Position numbers and translations under genes: made by a program
The notes under the pieces: model-generated
The model's input: the letters and a program-made list of their open reading frames with translations, nothing else
The model's database searches: none
Told to the model about the DNA's origin: nothing
Assembly (NCBI GenBank): GCA_963921935.1
Contig: OY998177.1
Location: forward strand, 22,219,926 to 22,283,925
Length of the DNA: 64,000 nucleotides
Reading direction: 5' to 3'
Origin: Galeruca laticollis
Lineage: Eukaryota; Arthropoda; Insecta; Coleoptera; Chrysomelidae
Part shown: positions 32,766 through 43,279 of the stretch, one piece after another
Layout of the letters: each line of letters starts with the position of its first letter
How positions within the stretch are numbered: the stretch's first letter is position 1

Positions 32766-34614
32766 CATATTTTTGAAGCACGGTCGTGTATCTTCTGTTG
32801 CATTTGGGAGTATTGAAACAACTTCCTCGTTAGATATAAAAGAAGAGTCTTCCTTGTTATTTGGAATCTATTTGATGGAATAAGTCTCTTCTGAAAACGA
32901 ACTTCAAATCCATCCCGATGTTTGCGTTGTACTCGAGCAACATAATTTCTACCAGATGATGCAGTTTTCCCAGGAACTTTTACAACCATGAAGTCACCTT
33001 CCTTAGCATTATTTATGTCCTTGTCCTCCTCTTGTTCAAATTCCTCCCATTCTGAAGGCGAATCCTGTGTGATATTTTCATCTATTTCATCGCTCTCAGA
33101 TGAAGAGCTTTCAACGAGGACTTTCTTCTTTAAAGCGTGAACTTTTTTAAATGCTGGTGACTTTTTTAGATTTTCTAGCTCCTCTTTCTCCGGAGTATCG
33201 GTAGCAATCATGCATCTACCTCTCTTCCTTCCTCTCGAATCTTTTTTGCTCGGACCTGCCTTCGGATATGGAGTAATTAAATCGAAGGGAATAAAATAAG
33301 TGGATGTGCTTTCATCGTTATTTGCATCTGGTAAATAGCTACTGGTAGAAGAAACGTCTTTATTTGTTGGTTTGATACTTTGTATGTTTATGTTATTAGT
33401 TCTTTCTTCATTATTTGGAGCTGGAAGGTCAGAGACGGAAGAGCACAAATATTCCACTTTTACGAAAATCTGACTTGATCGATTCAGTTGTAGCAGCTGG
33501 ATCCCAGGCTTTGGAGCATAACTCTAGTAATGCATAAATAGAAAGAGTTTCATTAGGATGGGATAACATCCAAGTGTGCACTGCCTCGCTAAAATATTTT
33601 TTGAAGGGGCCGAATACAGACCTATCTAGTAGCTGCAATTTATTAGATGTATGTGGGGGCAGTGTAAGGATTGTTATTCCATTTTGTTTGCAAAAATCAA
33701 CTCTCTCAATACTAGGGTGTGACTCGTGGTTGCCTAATATTATTAATACTTGGTTTTCCTTGAAGCATCTAACATTTTTTTTAAGAACTCCAAAACTTTG
33801 AAAAAATTCTCTGATGTCATCTACCCAGATTTGTATACCAGTCCCATGGATCCTTGCATTGCCCCTGACAATACGATGTTCATCGAAGCGTACTCTAGGA
33901 AACCCCAAATAGGTGGTAATGCGTTCCCATTTGCTTATATAATTCCAACTTGCGTTACCAACTCGCCGCATTCTCTGGACTTAACCTGTTTTTCATTCAT
34001 TTTCCAACAATCTTTTGAACTGTTGATACCGTTGTTACCCCAGTCTTGTCTAAATGATATATCTGACATGGTTGATAATTGTGTATTTCCGTCACTTTTT
34101 CGAGTTTATAAAGAAATTCACTCACAACGCCTCTGTTTAACGCAGTCATACGGGCAAGAGATGTGGCTTGTGGTCTACTCACTGACAACGTTGGATTTCG
34201 CCGCAAAAAAGCCGAGAACCATTTTGAACCTGACATTTCACTTGTTTTCCATGAATCTGGGACTTTCAATGAATTTCTTATTGCAGACTGGAACGCCAAC
34301 TGTCTCGTTTTTTTGGGCGTGAGTCCATAAAACATACTGGAACTTATCAGTAGATATTGTTCTAGTATTTTCTCCATAGTATCAGGAAATATCTGTCGAT
34401 TTTCAAAGTTTGGCTTCAATGAAATATTTTGAAGTTCATTTTCATTTGATTTTTTCACGTTAATTGATAACCGGGACTTTTTAACTTTATGGAGGTCATT
34501 CACTTTTCTGAGGCTGCCTACATTGTTTATCACATCTTCAACTGCCTTTCGAATATCGCCTTCAGGAAATTCCCTGTTGGTTTTTTTCTTGTAGACTCTG
34601 ACCATCTGAAACAA
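32765..34614 (-). pseudogene. pogo/Tigger-like transposase with disabled catalytic site
   Basis: A pogo-type DDE transposase in three frames. The N-terminal pipsqueak/CENP-B-like DNA-binding region starts at about 34605 (MVRVYKKKTNREFPEGDI). LDKTGVTTV (about 34050) carries the first aspartate. The second block reads IILGNHESHPS, where relatives have D-N-H-x-S-H, so a glycine replaces the second catalytic aspartate. QLLDRSVFGPFKKYF carries the third. The C-terminal part (33457-32765) has PFDLITPYPKAGPSKK then RKRGRCMIATDTPEKEE and a Ser/Glu-rich tail, typical of the family. Frameshifts lie near 33985 and 33440. A CAG splice acceptor directly precedes the start codon. Confidence 0.88.
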
Positions 34615-34630
34615 AAAAAATGATAATGCA
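34605..34630 (-). promoter_or_regulatory. splice acceptor at the pogo transposase start
   Basis: On the minus strand the bases before ATG (34605-34603 region) are a run of T followed by GTTTCAG, so the initiator codon directly follows a strong 3' splice-site consensus. This implies an intron in the 5' UTR. The same arrangement occurs at 58536. Confidence 0.5.
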
Positions 34631-35780
34631 CAGAGAGTTGTTAGTAGTTGTTTATAGGAGTTGACAAAAGGGGCAATATATCTATAACTATATCCCTTAT
34701 TTACATTCTATAATTTTTTTTTATTCATTTGAAAAAACAAAAACTATCTTAAGAAAATATGATCATCAATGGCTCTTAAATAACTAACATTATGTAATCT
34801 CAATGTCGCATTTGAAAAAATACATAACCGAAAGCATTGCAAAACGTTATCAATTACCATAAATCTTCTTGAAAAACCTTAAAAAACGAAAATTACCGAT
34901 AAAAACGACAGGCGTCTTCACATGGCAATAAGCATTAGCAAACTGATTCTTCGCCGAAAGAACACTCGAACGCTCGCACTGTGGCAGTAGTATCGCAATT
35001 TAGTCGAAAAATTTGAAGGTGTCTATTTTATCCACTTGTCCAATGTATCCTTAGTCTCCCCTACTATATAGGATGTACAAGGAGTTTAAAAGAGCGGAAT
35101 TATATTTAAGGTGATCTCGACGAAATCTGCTATTTATCGTGCTTGTTTTGGCATCGACTCTGATATTATTACTGAACGTTTCTAAACTTTTGCCATATAC
35201 ATACTGTGAAACTCTAAAAATGAAATCTAAGACTGTGGAAATAATGTTATTCAATTATGAATTTACAAACTTTGGCTAACTCAATACTAAAAAAATGTAT
35301 TGTATATTTTAAAATTTATTGTTGATTCACACATTGAATCATAATAATTTTATTAGAACACTTATTTAAAATTATTCGGCTGTCAGCGATTTATTATCTC
35401 AAATTGCAACCACTTATTTTCGTCACTAGAGACGAAAGTTGTTATGGGATATTTCATCACATTTTCGATTGAAGTAAAACGTAACGAACATTGTTGATTT
35501 TCAAATGGTTATAGAAAAAAGTTTATCTCGCATTGCTGAAGAATGTCTATTTTCTCTGCGCAAGTGTAAACACCAAATACGTTAATCTAGTAAATTAGTA
35601 GTTATGCAACGAACTTACAGAAAACGATTTAACACTATTTTTGCTGGCCTAGGCTATCAGAATTATTTGTTAATGTGACAAAACTTTTATCTCCTTTGAT
35701 TTATAGCTGTTACATTGATGTTGGTGGGCAAGAGTAAAACCTATGCCCGCGTAATATGAAACGTATATAAGGACGCAAAG
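34630..35780. other. no recognised gene
   Basis: AT-rich sequence. A GGGGAGACTAAGGATACATT stretch (minus strand, near 35060) may be the outer end of the pogo-like element. Its match to the motif at 32461 is too weak to call terminal repeats. Confidence 0.3.
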
Positions 35781-35789
35781 AACTTGGAG

Positions 35790-36240
35790 AGAATGGGAAG
35801 TCCCGATTCTAAAAATTACAATAAAGGGTATCAAACAGAGATGCAACTTATCACCCACATTATTTAAAATATACATACAAGATGCCATATATAACTGTAA
35901 AAGAAAAACAACAATCCAAATGGATTAGAAGTTCCTGACAAGCTCTTATTAGCTGACGAAGTTAATATAGCTAGTGACGATCACGACGCAGACTAACTAT
36001 AAACATAGAGAAAACAGAATATTTGAAAGTAGGAAACCAGCATGAGGAAGTTCAAGATCTACATTTACACGTACTAAAAAAATTTTGCCAATTCGAATAT
36101 TTGGAACGCAATATTTCGGCATAACGAACATGAAAAATTATATAGAAAATAGAGCACAACAAGGAAAAAGAGCCATCCGATCATTCTACTTTGGTCAAAG
36201 AAAATAAAAATAACAAAAATGATAACCTATACAATTAGTC
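35790..36240 (+). pseudogene. LINE reverse transcriptase fragment (RTE-like)
   Basis: Reads GIKQRCNLSPTLFKIYIQDA (palm block), LLADEVNIASDD (active-site block with A-D-E instead of A-D-D) and LTINIEKTEYLKVGN, then a thumb segment. Frameshifts separate the pieces. The changed active site and lack of flanking domains indicate an old fragment. Confidence 0.75.
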
Positions 36241-36249
36241 AACCATTTC

Positions 36250-36560
36250 GACAATCTTGAACGTTATTGACAGCATAGCTGAGGTACTTGATGAGGGTAA
36301 AAACACATATTCCATTATGTGTGACCTAATGCCTTTAACTGATGAGCTCAGGCATTTTATTCCGACAAATGGAACACTATGGGTTTCGAGATAAGAGTTG
36401 GAATTGTTTAAATCTTATTTGGAAAATCAGCAGTACGTAAGCTACCGCGGCTATGAATCTAGTAGGGTGTCGGTAAGCAATGGAGTCCCGCGGGGTTTAA
36501 TCTTGGGACCGATATTATTTCTGCTATATATTTAAACGATTTAGCGGTCGGCCAACTACA
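36250..36560 (+). pseudogene. LINE reverse transcriptase fragment (jockey/CR1-like)
   Basis: The frame near 36392-36540 reads LELFKSYLENQQYVSY then VSVSNGVPRGLILGPILFLL, a palm block of a different LINE group from the preceding fragment. It ends before the FADD motif. Confidence 0.7.
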
Positions 36561-36899
36561 CTACTATCTACCACCTTAAATATGCGATAAGTTTGAAGCT
36601 ATTTTTCTGCTGAACTATTAATTGGATTTCGATCATCTTTCTCACAACATAGGTCTATTTCTAAGGCATTACTGTACCAATGTGTTCTCCGAAATCTCAA
36701 CGTTTTACTCTTAAACAAGGAATAGACATCAAGTTGTTTTTCATCTTATTTTGCAACACCCTGTGGAATTTATTAGAAGGAAACGCTACATGTTATTAGT
36801 ATTGCGAGTTTGCTTAATCTTTTCTCAACATTTTCGTAGAAAAATCATCTCGATATCTCTATAGCCAAAAAAGAGAAGTACATTCAAACCATAAGGGAA

Positions 36900-37853
36900 T
36901 TTTATTGAATTGTAATGGAATATAAGCAGGTAGTTGGTTGTGAAAAATTGACAGGGCGATTTAAGACCGACAGCCAAGCTCTGCTTAAAGATATCAGGAA
37001 TCCAACCACTAAATATCTCTCTCTTATCCGTCTACTCTCGAAATAGTATGGTGACCTCATGTCTAAATTGCTCGGATCGTAGTTCTCTATCTTGAGCTGC
37101 AAGAGAAGCTTTCTGCAGACCGTGACCGATGATTTCCTTAGTTTGATCCACCCATTGCGTCGGAGACCTTCCTCTTGGTCGTTTAGCGTTGATTTTGCCT
37201 TCGACAATACGTTTCACGAGCCCATTTGTTCTTCTTGAAATGTGTCCAAAATATCTTAGATATGACTGGTTTATCTTGGTTGAGAGCCTTGTGGTGATTT
37301 TCAGTTCATTAAGAATTGACACGTTAGTACGATGTTCTGAGTATGAGATTCGCAGCATTCTTCTATAGGCTCACATTTCAAAGGCATCTATTTTTCTTCG
37401 AATTGCAACTTTCAATGTCCAGGTTTCAGAGGCATATGTGCCAATGGGAAAGATCAAGGAGTTTGATAATTTCAGTTTATTGCGTTTGAATATTGCAGAG
37501 TCATTCCACATTCGGGTTAGTTTTATTGTTGAGTCACATGCTATTGCCAGTCTGCGTTTGATTCCTTCGTCGCAGCCGCCTTTGTTTGTAATAAGTAATC
37601 CTTAGTAATTGAATTTCTCAATTACTTCAAAACCATCGATCTGTTCAAGACTGGAAGGGTTGCGGTCCATTATCCTGATTTGCGTCTTCTTTTTGTTCAG
37701 CGCAAGACCATGTTCTCTGCTGATCCTGTCCAACTTTCTCATGATTTCCGCGAGTTCTTCTTCTGAACAAGCTATTATTAAGGTGTCATCATCTGCATAT
37801 CTTAGGTTAGTAATTCTTCTTCCTCCTCGCCAGCCTTGCAGAAATTTTCTCCT

Positions 37854-37862
<9 letters not shown>
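36900..37862 (-). pseudogene. RTE-like LINE ORF2, C-terminal part
   Basis: Continuation of the reverse transcriptase begun at 47290-45641 and split by a 7.8-kb insertion. It starts at the (AT)n seam with YIRRKFLQGWRGG, then ITNLRYADDDTLIIA with the active site (37862-37602). The thumb and tail follow (YASETWTLKVAIRRK, MLRISYSEHRTNVSILNEL and YLRYFGHISRR...). The frame closes near 37032; the rest is probably 3' UTR. One TGA replaces a tryptophan codon near 37367. Confidence 0.85.

Positions 37863-37951
<89 letters not shown>
37855..37951. repeat. (AT)n microsatellite at the left insertion seam
   Basis: About 97 bp of nearly pure AT dinucleotide. It lies between the LINE coding sequence and the mariner terminal repeat, which duplicated a TA at 37950-37951. 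Confidence 0.9.
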
Positions 37952-38522
37952 CAGGGTGTCCCGGGACTAATGGGAAAAAATCAGGAGCGTATAATCTGAG
38001 TCAAAATAATGTTTGTACTTCATATAAACTTTTTCTATTCAGGCCCTCGTTTTCGAGTTATAGGCCTCCAAAGTTTTAATTTTGAATTTAGTTTTTATTT
38101 TTATTTTTTGTACTAGTTATTTGATCTTTATAAAATTTACGGCAAAGCTATAATGTACGTGTATGTTTATTTTGGTAAGGTAAACAGATTTACAGTAGTG
38201 TCTTGAAGCCAGGGACGGACTACTCGCAATGGTTAGTGATCCAAATAATTTGCAGGGATGGCACACCCTGTATGAAATTATCGAAATTCACTTCCCCACA
38301 CATTAAGCTAACGAAAAGGTACTCTTGTTAGAATTCGATAAAATAAGCCGTTCGGCTAATATTGACAGTTTTATTAATGCACTACGTACATTCACCATTT
38401 TTATAAGTACACAACGAGGTAAAACTAACTTATTAATACGATGTCCAAGATTTACCTTCAGTACTACAAAAAAATAATTTAATGATAGCAGAAGATAAAA
38501 AACATTAACGACTCATTAATTG
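37952..38522. repeat. left terminal inverted repeat of the mariner-type element
   Basis: About 571 bp, inverted with respect to 39918-40445. Shared blocks include GGGACGGACTACTCGCAATG and CTAACGAAAAGGTACTCTTG. Indels account for the length difference. Confidence 0.85.
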
Positions 38523-38658
38523 GAAAGTTGGTGAAAACTTTTTAAAAATGTTTTTACCGTTTATCAAGTAACCATAGGATTAGTTGTCAAACATTGTGTA
38601 GAATAGTTCGTAGTCAGTACTTGTCAATAATTCAGAAGTCCTTAATTTAACAGTTACA

Positions 38659-39776
38659 ATGGAAGAATTCACTTTTACTGAGTACGCAGATATGAATTTA
38701 ATGTATGGACTGGTTTTTCGAAACTGTTTAGAGGCCAGAAGGCTTTATGCAGAACATTTTGCAAACAGAGCATTGCCAGACAGACGAATGTTGGAGCGTA
38801 TTGATCTCAGGTTACGAGAAACAGGTATGAATGAGTAAATGTAATTTTCCATGTATACAAAACAAAGTTTTGAATTTTAGGACGTTTTTTGCCAAAAAAA
38901 GGTGGAGAAGGTCCAGTACGAAGCGTACGTACTGTGGCAGTTGGACAAGACTTGTTAAATGCAGTTGATAATGAACCATCAACGAGTTTACGAAAATTAT
39001 CAAGAGAACATAACGTCTCGAAATCAGTTGTGCATCGCGTTCTAAAAGAACAGCTGTTATATCCTTTTTACATGAAAAAAGTACACAGTATGACAGTGGC
39101 TGATCATCCTTCACGACTTGAGTATAGCCAGTGGTTTCTGCGACAACAACAAGCAGACAATACATTTATTAGTAACGTTCTCTTTACGAACGAATCCGGT
39201 TTCAACAGAGATGTAGTCATAAATTCTCATAATATGCATTTATGGGATGATGTGAATCCACATGGCATTAGTCAAACTAGGAGCCAGCATAGATTCATGG
39301 TTTATGCTTGGGCAGGAATAGTTGGCAATCATTTGATAGGGCCATACTTTATTGACGATACTTTGACCGGTCAGAGATATTTGGAGTTTTTCAAAATGAG
39401 TTATGGAACCTGTTTGATGATGTGCTACTACAAACTCGTAGGAATTTATGGTTCATGCATGGTGGGGCCCCTCCTCATTTCAGTTTAGATGTACGATAGC
39501 ATTTACACACAAGGTTTCCTAATAAATGGATTGGTCGTGGAGGCCCTTTTCAATGACCACCGCGATCAGGAGATGTTAATCCTATGGATTTCTTCCTCTA
39601 GGGTTATCTCAAAAGTAAGGTATACGCAACACCTGTGCAAACAAGGCAAGATTTAATAGACAGAAATGTGTTACACTGCAATGTTATTAGAAGTGCAAAG
39701 AAACAACCGCCGTAGACTTAGAATGTGCGTGGAAGTGGGAGGAGCTCATATTGAACATTCATTAGAAGAACGTTAG
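38659..39776 (+). pseudogene. mariner-type transposase (DUF4817-like N-terminus), dead
   Basis: Exon 1 (38659-38824) encodes MEEFTFTEYADMNLMYGLVF through RLRETG, a DUF4817-type N-terminus. An intron of 56 bp (38825-38880, GTATGA...TTTTAG) follows. Exon 2 carries RFLPKKGGEGPVRSV and a helix-turn-helix (STSLRKLSREHNVSKSVVHR), then the catalytic domain. The first acidic block reads LFTNESGF where relatives have T-D-E, and the second reads WFMHGGAPPHFS where relatives have H-D-G. Two of the catalytic aspartates are thus lost. A frameshift lies near 39390, and stops replace tryptophans near 39557 and 39600. The frame ends with TAG at 39774-39776. Confidence 0.87.
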
Positions 39777-39917
39777 TTTTTGTTGTTTAGGAATTAGTTT
39801 CAGTCGATTGTTTTATAACTTGTGTTTTATGAGGTTTTCTTAATGGTTTAATAATGTTGTGGTCGTAATTTTGATTGAAAGCAACTAATTACGTTGTCTG
39901 CGTACCTTTTTAATTCC

Positions 39918-40445
39918 CATTAAATGAGTTCTTAATGTTTTTATCATCTGCTATCTTCAAATTATTTTTTTGTAGTACATCGTATTGATAAGTTAGTTAG
40001 GTAAATTTGTACGTAGTGCAGTAATAAAACTGTAAATATTAGCCAAACGGCTCATATTATAAAATTCCAGCAAGAGTACCTTTTCGTTAGCTTAATGTGT
40101 GGGGAAGACAATTTCGATAATTTCATACAGGGTGGGCCATCCCTGCAAATTTATGGATCACTAACCATTGCGAGTAGTCCGTCCCTGGCTTCAAGGCACT
40201 ACTGTAAATCTGTTTACCTTTCCAAAATAAACATACACGTACATTATAGCTTAACCGTAAATTTTACAAAGATCAAATAACTAGTAAAAAAAATAAAAAT
40301 AAAAACCATAATCAAATCAAAATTTTGGATGCCTATAACTCGAAAACGAGGGCCTACATAGAAAAAGTTTATATGAAGTACTAACATTATTTTGGCTCAG
40401 ATTATACGCTCCTGACTTTCTTCCCATTAGTCCCGGGACACCCTG
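39918..40445. repeat. right terminal inverted repeat of the mariner-type element
   Basis: About 528 bp, inverted copy of the left repeat, ending GGGACACCCTG at 40435-40445. Confidence 0.85.
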
Positions 40446-40479
<34 letters not shown>

Positions 40480-40482
40480 CAT
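40446..40482. repeat. (AT)n microsatellite right of the mariner-type element
   Basis: About 36 bp of AT repeat that starts with the duplicated TA. Confidence 0.85.
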
Positions 40483-40992
40483 ACATTTGTAAAACATCGC
40501 TGGTACTATAAAACAAAAATTCAATGTGTAGTTGATATGTTGTTATTAAAAAAAGAACATTAATGTACATTTTACAAATACTATCTTCAAAACGAATTAG
40601 ACTGTTGATAATGAGGGAATGGTGTTTAGACATGGAAACATATATTTTTAAAAAGCATTTTAAAAATCGTTAAAATCTCTCAACCACGTAATTTCTCAAC
40701 AGACAGGTAATTTATTTCTTTGTAAAGTATCAGCTTTAAAGGTTTGTAACAATAATAAATTTTACCGTTTTTTACTTTTTAATTGTAACATACTTATCGT
40801 TGTAAAAATGTATTTTATATTTTTAAATTTTTTTAGATAATTTGATGATGACAAAATTATTGTCGAAACGTACGTAATTATTAATGAAGAAAAAATGCTT
40901 TGAAAGAAACTCCCAAAGTTTAATTATGACCTTAATCCAAGAAATTCCACGCATAAATATATATACAAAAAATGGTCAAGAAATATTTGATG

Positions 40993-40994
<2 letters not shown>
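40482..40994 (+). other. Penelope-like terminal fragment without coding sequence
   Basis: AT-rich DNA without open frames. A hammerhead-like core near its right end and an (AT)n border suggest the terminal part of another Penelope-like element. This is inferred from layout only. Confidence 0.4.
40831..40886 (+). ncRNA. hammerhead-ribozyme-like motif, one core base changed
   Basis: TTGATGA (40842-40848) stands for CUGAUGA. Stem II is GACAA/TTGTC (40850-40854 with 40860-40864), perfectly paired. GAAAC is at 40865-40869, then a four-base loop and GTA (40874-40876) as the cleavage triplet. ATAAT before the core pairs with ATTAT after the triplet to make stem I. Only the first core base deviates. 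Confidence 0.55.

Positions 40995-41052
<58 letters not shown>
40994..41052. repeat. (AT)n microsatellite left of the Penelope-like element
   Basis: About 58 bp of AT repeat, bordering the left terminal repeat of the Penelope-like element. Confidence 0.88.
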
Positions 41053-41055
<3 letters not shown>

Positions 41056-41100
41056 AGTAAAAGGTGATGATTGTCGGGTATGCGGTCAGTATAAGAAATA

Positions 41101-41165
41101 AAACTCTATATTCTCATGCTCAATATTTCGCTATTGTTCAATAGCATCATCAGGAGACACTACAA
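41101..41165 (-). ncRNA. hammerhead ribozyme in the Penelope terminal repeat (sense copy)
   Basis: Same strand as the Penelope gene and downstream of it. CTGATGA is at 41153-41147. A perfect 7-bp stem II (GCTATTG/CAATAGC, two-base loop) follows, then GAA, a 5-bp stem III (ATATT/AATAT, nine-base loop), the cleavage residue A at 41107, and GAG pairing with CTC as the start of stem I. All invariant core positions are present. Hammerhead motifs are known from Penelope-like terminal repeats; activity of this copy is inferred. Confidence 0.82.
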
Positions 41166-41403
41166 TAATTAAAATATAAATAAAATGACAAAGATAGGAA
41201 CACAAATACTTACAGATGTTAAGAGTCAGTAAGAGTTGATGTACACCACATTAAGGTACTAACTAGACTAATTGCTAATGATCAATTTGTGAAAATGGTT
41301 GTGGTGTGAATTGATAAAAACAAGAAACAATTTGAGTTAAAAACAAAACAATAAAATAAATAATCTGAAACGTATGAATAACTAGGGTAACAAAACAACA
41401 ATA

Positions 41404-42893
41404 TTAAAATGAGTTTAACAGGTGACAATAAATATCACTAAGTTTATTAGTGTCAGATTTGAGGTTGATAGCATCTTTTTGTTTGTTGATGTGATACATT
41501 TCAAAAAATAAACGATTCCTGTATTGGTCAACTCTCTGAAGAATCTCTGTATCGTCATAATTGAACGTATGGCCCGTCTTTATAAAATGATCCACCACTA
41601 CACAGTTATTCTTGCCTACTCGACAATCACTTCTATGTTGGGTAATACGGTTTTTTAACCATTGAGAAGTTTGACCAACGTAGCATCCCGGACACTGCGA
41701 GCAATTTATTTCGTAACTCACGTTGGTTTGTAATAATAAAGGTGTTTTATCATTAACTTTCGAAAAAAGGAAAGAAATAGTTGTCAAATTGTATTTGGCA
41801 ACTCTGAAATTGGTGAACTGTTTGAACAGTGGTAAAATCAATTGAGTTAAATTATTGATGTAAGGAAGTCTTTTGTACAGAGTAGCTTGTTGATTGAAAT
41901 TGTCAACCTGACCATCGTAGAAGTCTGTGTTATAAATAAATTTTTTCAAAATGTGTTTAGGATAACCGTTGTTAACGAAAATATCAAATAACGATCTTAA
42001 ATTCTTATTAACCAATTTTTCATCACTGACGTGTAGAATTCTATTTTTCATTGTTAATACTGAGTTGTACTTCTGACTCTTAGGATGATCAGAGTAGAAA
42101 TTTAAAAACCTTCCAGATGATGTTGGCTTTTGATACCAATCTAACAAGAAAATGTTATTGTCGGATCTCATTACTCTAGTGTCCAAGAATGGTAAGCTGA
42201 CCCCACTCTCCAATTCCATAGTGAATTGTAAATGATTATCAAATGAGTTGAAAACATTAAGTGTAAAATCAGTCTTATCAAACGGAACAGCACAAATTAT
42301 GTCATCGACATATTTATACAAAAAAGGTAATTTGAAGGGCAATTTAGGGATTACATTGTCAAGTAGCTCGTCAAGGACAAGAGTGGCTAGAACAGGACTG
42401 ATGGGGGATCCCATTGGTGTGCCAAAAATTTGGCGATAAAATACGTTGTTGAAACTGAAAAAAGTTTTATCAAAAATAATTGTAACCAATGATAAAAAAC
42501 TATCCTTGGATAATGTAGTGAAGGGTTCCAACAGAAACCATTTTTCATCAATAATATTGGTAATTAAGTTTAATGGGATGTTGGTAAACAAAGATACTAC
42601 ATCTAAAGAAATAAGTATGTAATCCTTTGGTAATCTACAGCCTCTGATAGAATTGACAAAACAGAAAGTGTCGTTAATATTATAATTTGTGTGATCCTGA
42701 AAGTATCAGATGAAAATTTTGATAGCTTGTAAGTAGTAGAATTGATGGAACTAACTATCGTGCGAAGGGGTATCTCCAATTTATGTTTTTTCGGTAAACA
42801 ATACAACTTGGGAAAATTGGAATTATAAGTGAATAATAACTTAGCGATATCATCGAGAAGCTCCTGTTTAGTTTTTAACTTTTTAATTAACAA
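41404..42893 (-). pseudogene. Penelope-like reverse transcriptase with GIY-YIG endonuclease
   Basis: The main open frame (42591-41404, 395 codons) is open to its end. It encodes the palm (FGTPMGSPISPVLATLVLDE and LYKYVDDIICAVPF, active site YVDD), thumb, a linker, and the C-terminal endonuclease (INCSQCPGCYVGQTSQ, RITQHRSDC, then DHFIKTGHTFNYDD and EMYHINKQKD). The upstream piece (42893-42603) has fingers (LYCLPKKHKLEIPLRTIVSS) and shifts frame near 42705. The sequence between, SIRGCRLPKDYILISLDVVS, restores it. Coding is cut off 5' near 42950, before the N-terminal domain. The enzyme in relatives reverse-transcribes its RNA at a nick made by the endonuclease. Confidence 0.88.
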
Positions 42894-42915
42894 ATTATAA
42901 TTTCCTTGTACAGAG

Positions 42916-42957
42916 GTGGTAGGATCCTTATTAAGTTCAATATAAGGATCCTACCAC
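42916..42957. repeat. 16-bp perfect hairpin at the Penelope truncation point
   Basis: GTGGTAGGATCCTTAT and its exact inverse flank a 10-base loop. It lies where the truncated coding sequence meets the inverted terminal repeat, so it probably arose at the joining event. Confidence 0.88.
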
Positions 42958-43039
42958 AACCATTTTTACAAATTGATCATTAGCAATTAGTCTAGTTAGT
43001 ACCTTAATGTGGTGTACATCAACTCATACTGACTCTTAA

Positions 43040-43060
43040 CCTTTCGGAACTCGCGCTCAC
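43040..43060. repeat. left terminal inverted repeat of piggyBac
   Basis: CCTTTCGGAACTCGCGC begins at 43040, directly after TTAA. Confidence 0.93.
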
Positions 43061-43279
43061 TTTTGTGATAAAAAGGTCGCGCGCGGACTCTTAGTCCGCA
43101 ACTGTGAAATACCATTTTTACAAGTTTCATGTTATAATTCTCAAATAAATATACAAATTGAGATATTAAAAGTCATTTATTAACCAAATTTAAACATTTT
43201 AGTAATGTTAGAAACATAATATAACCAAGAACTCGAACAAATATAAGAAAAAGCTGGTACAAAAAATTTTTAACAAACA

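Larger units (their letters stand above)
37952..40445 (+). mobile_element. Tc1/mariner element with ~550-bp terminal inverted repeats
   Basis: A 2494-bp element with both ends. It opens CAGGGTGTCCCGGGACTAAT and closes with the inverted sequence at 40426-40445. The left terminal repeat reaches to about 38522 and the right one starts near 39918, unusually long for mariner-type elements. TA on both sides (37950-37951, 40446-40447) is the expected target duplication inside an (AT)n tract. One transposase gene with an intron lies between the repeats. The element is dead. Confidence 0.9.

Noticed and set aside
32461..35066. GGGG(C/A)-plus-TGGACA motifs as terminal repeats of the pogo-like element
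   Set aside because: The match between 32461 and 35066 is too short and interrupted to define ends or a TA duplication.
37609..38079. 156-codon plus-strand frame with a long Ile-Tyr run
   Set aside because: It crosses the (AT)n tract and the antisense of a LINE reverse transcriptase; a shadow frame.
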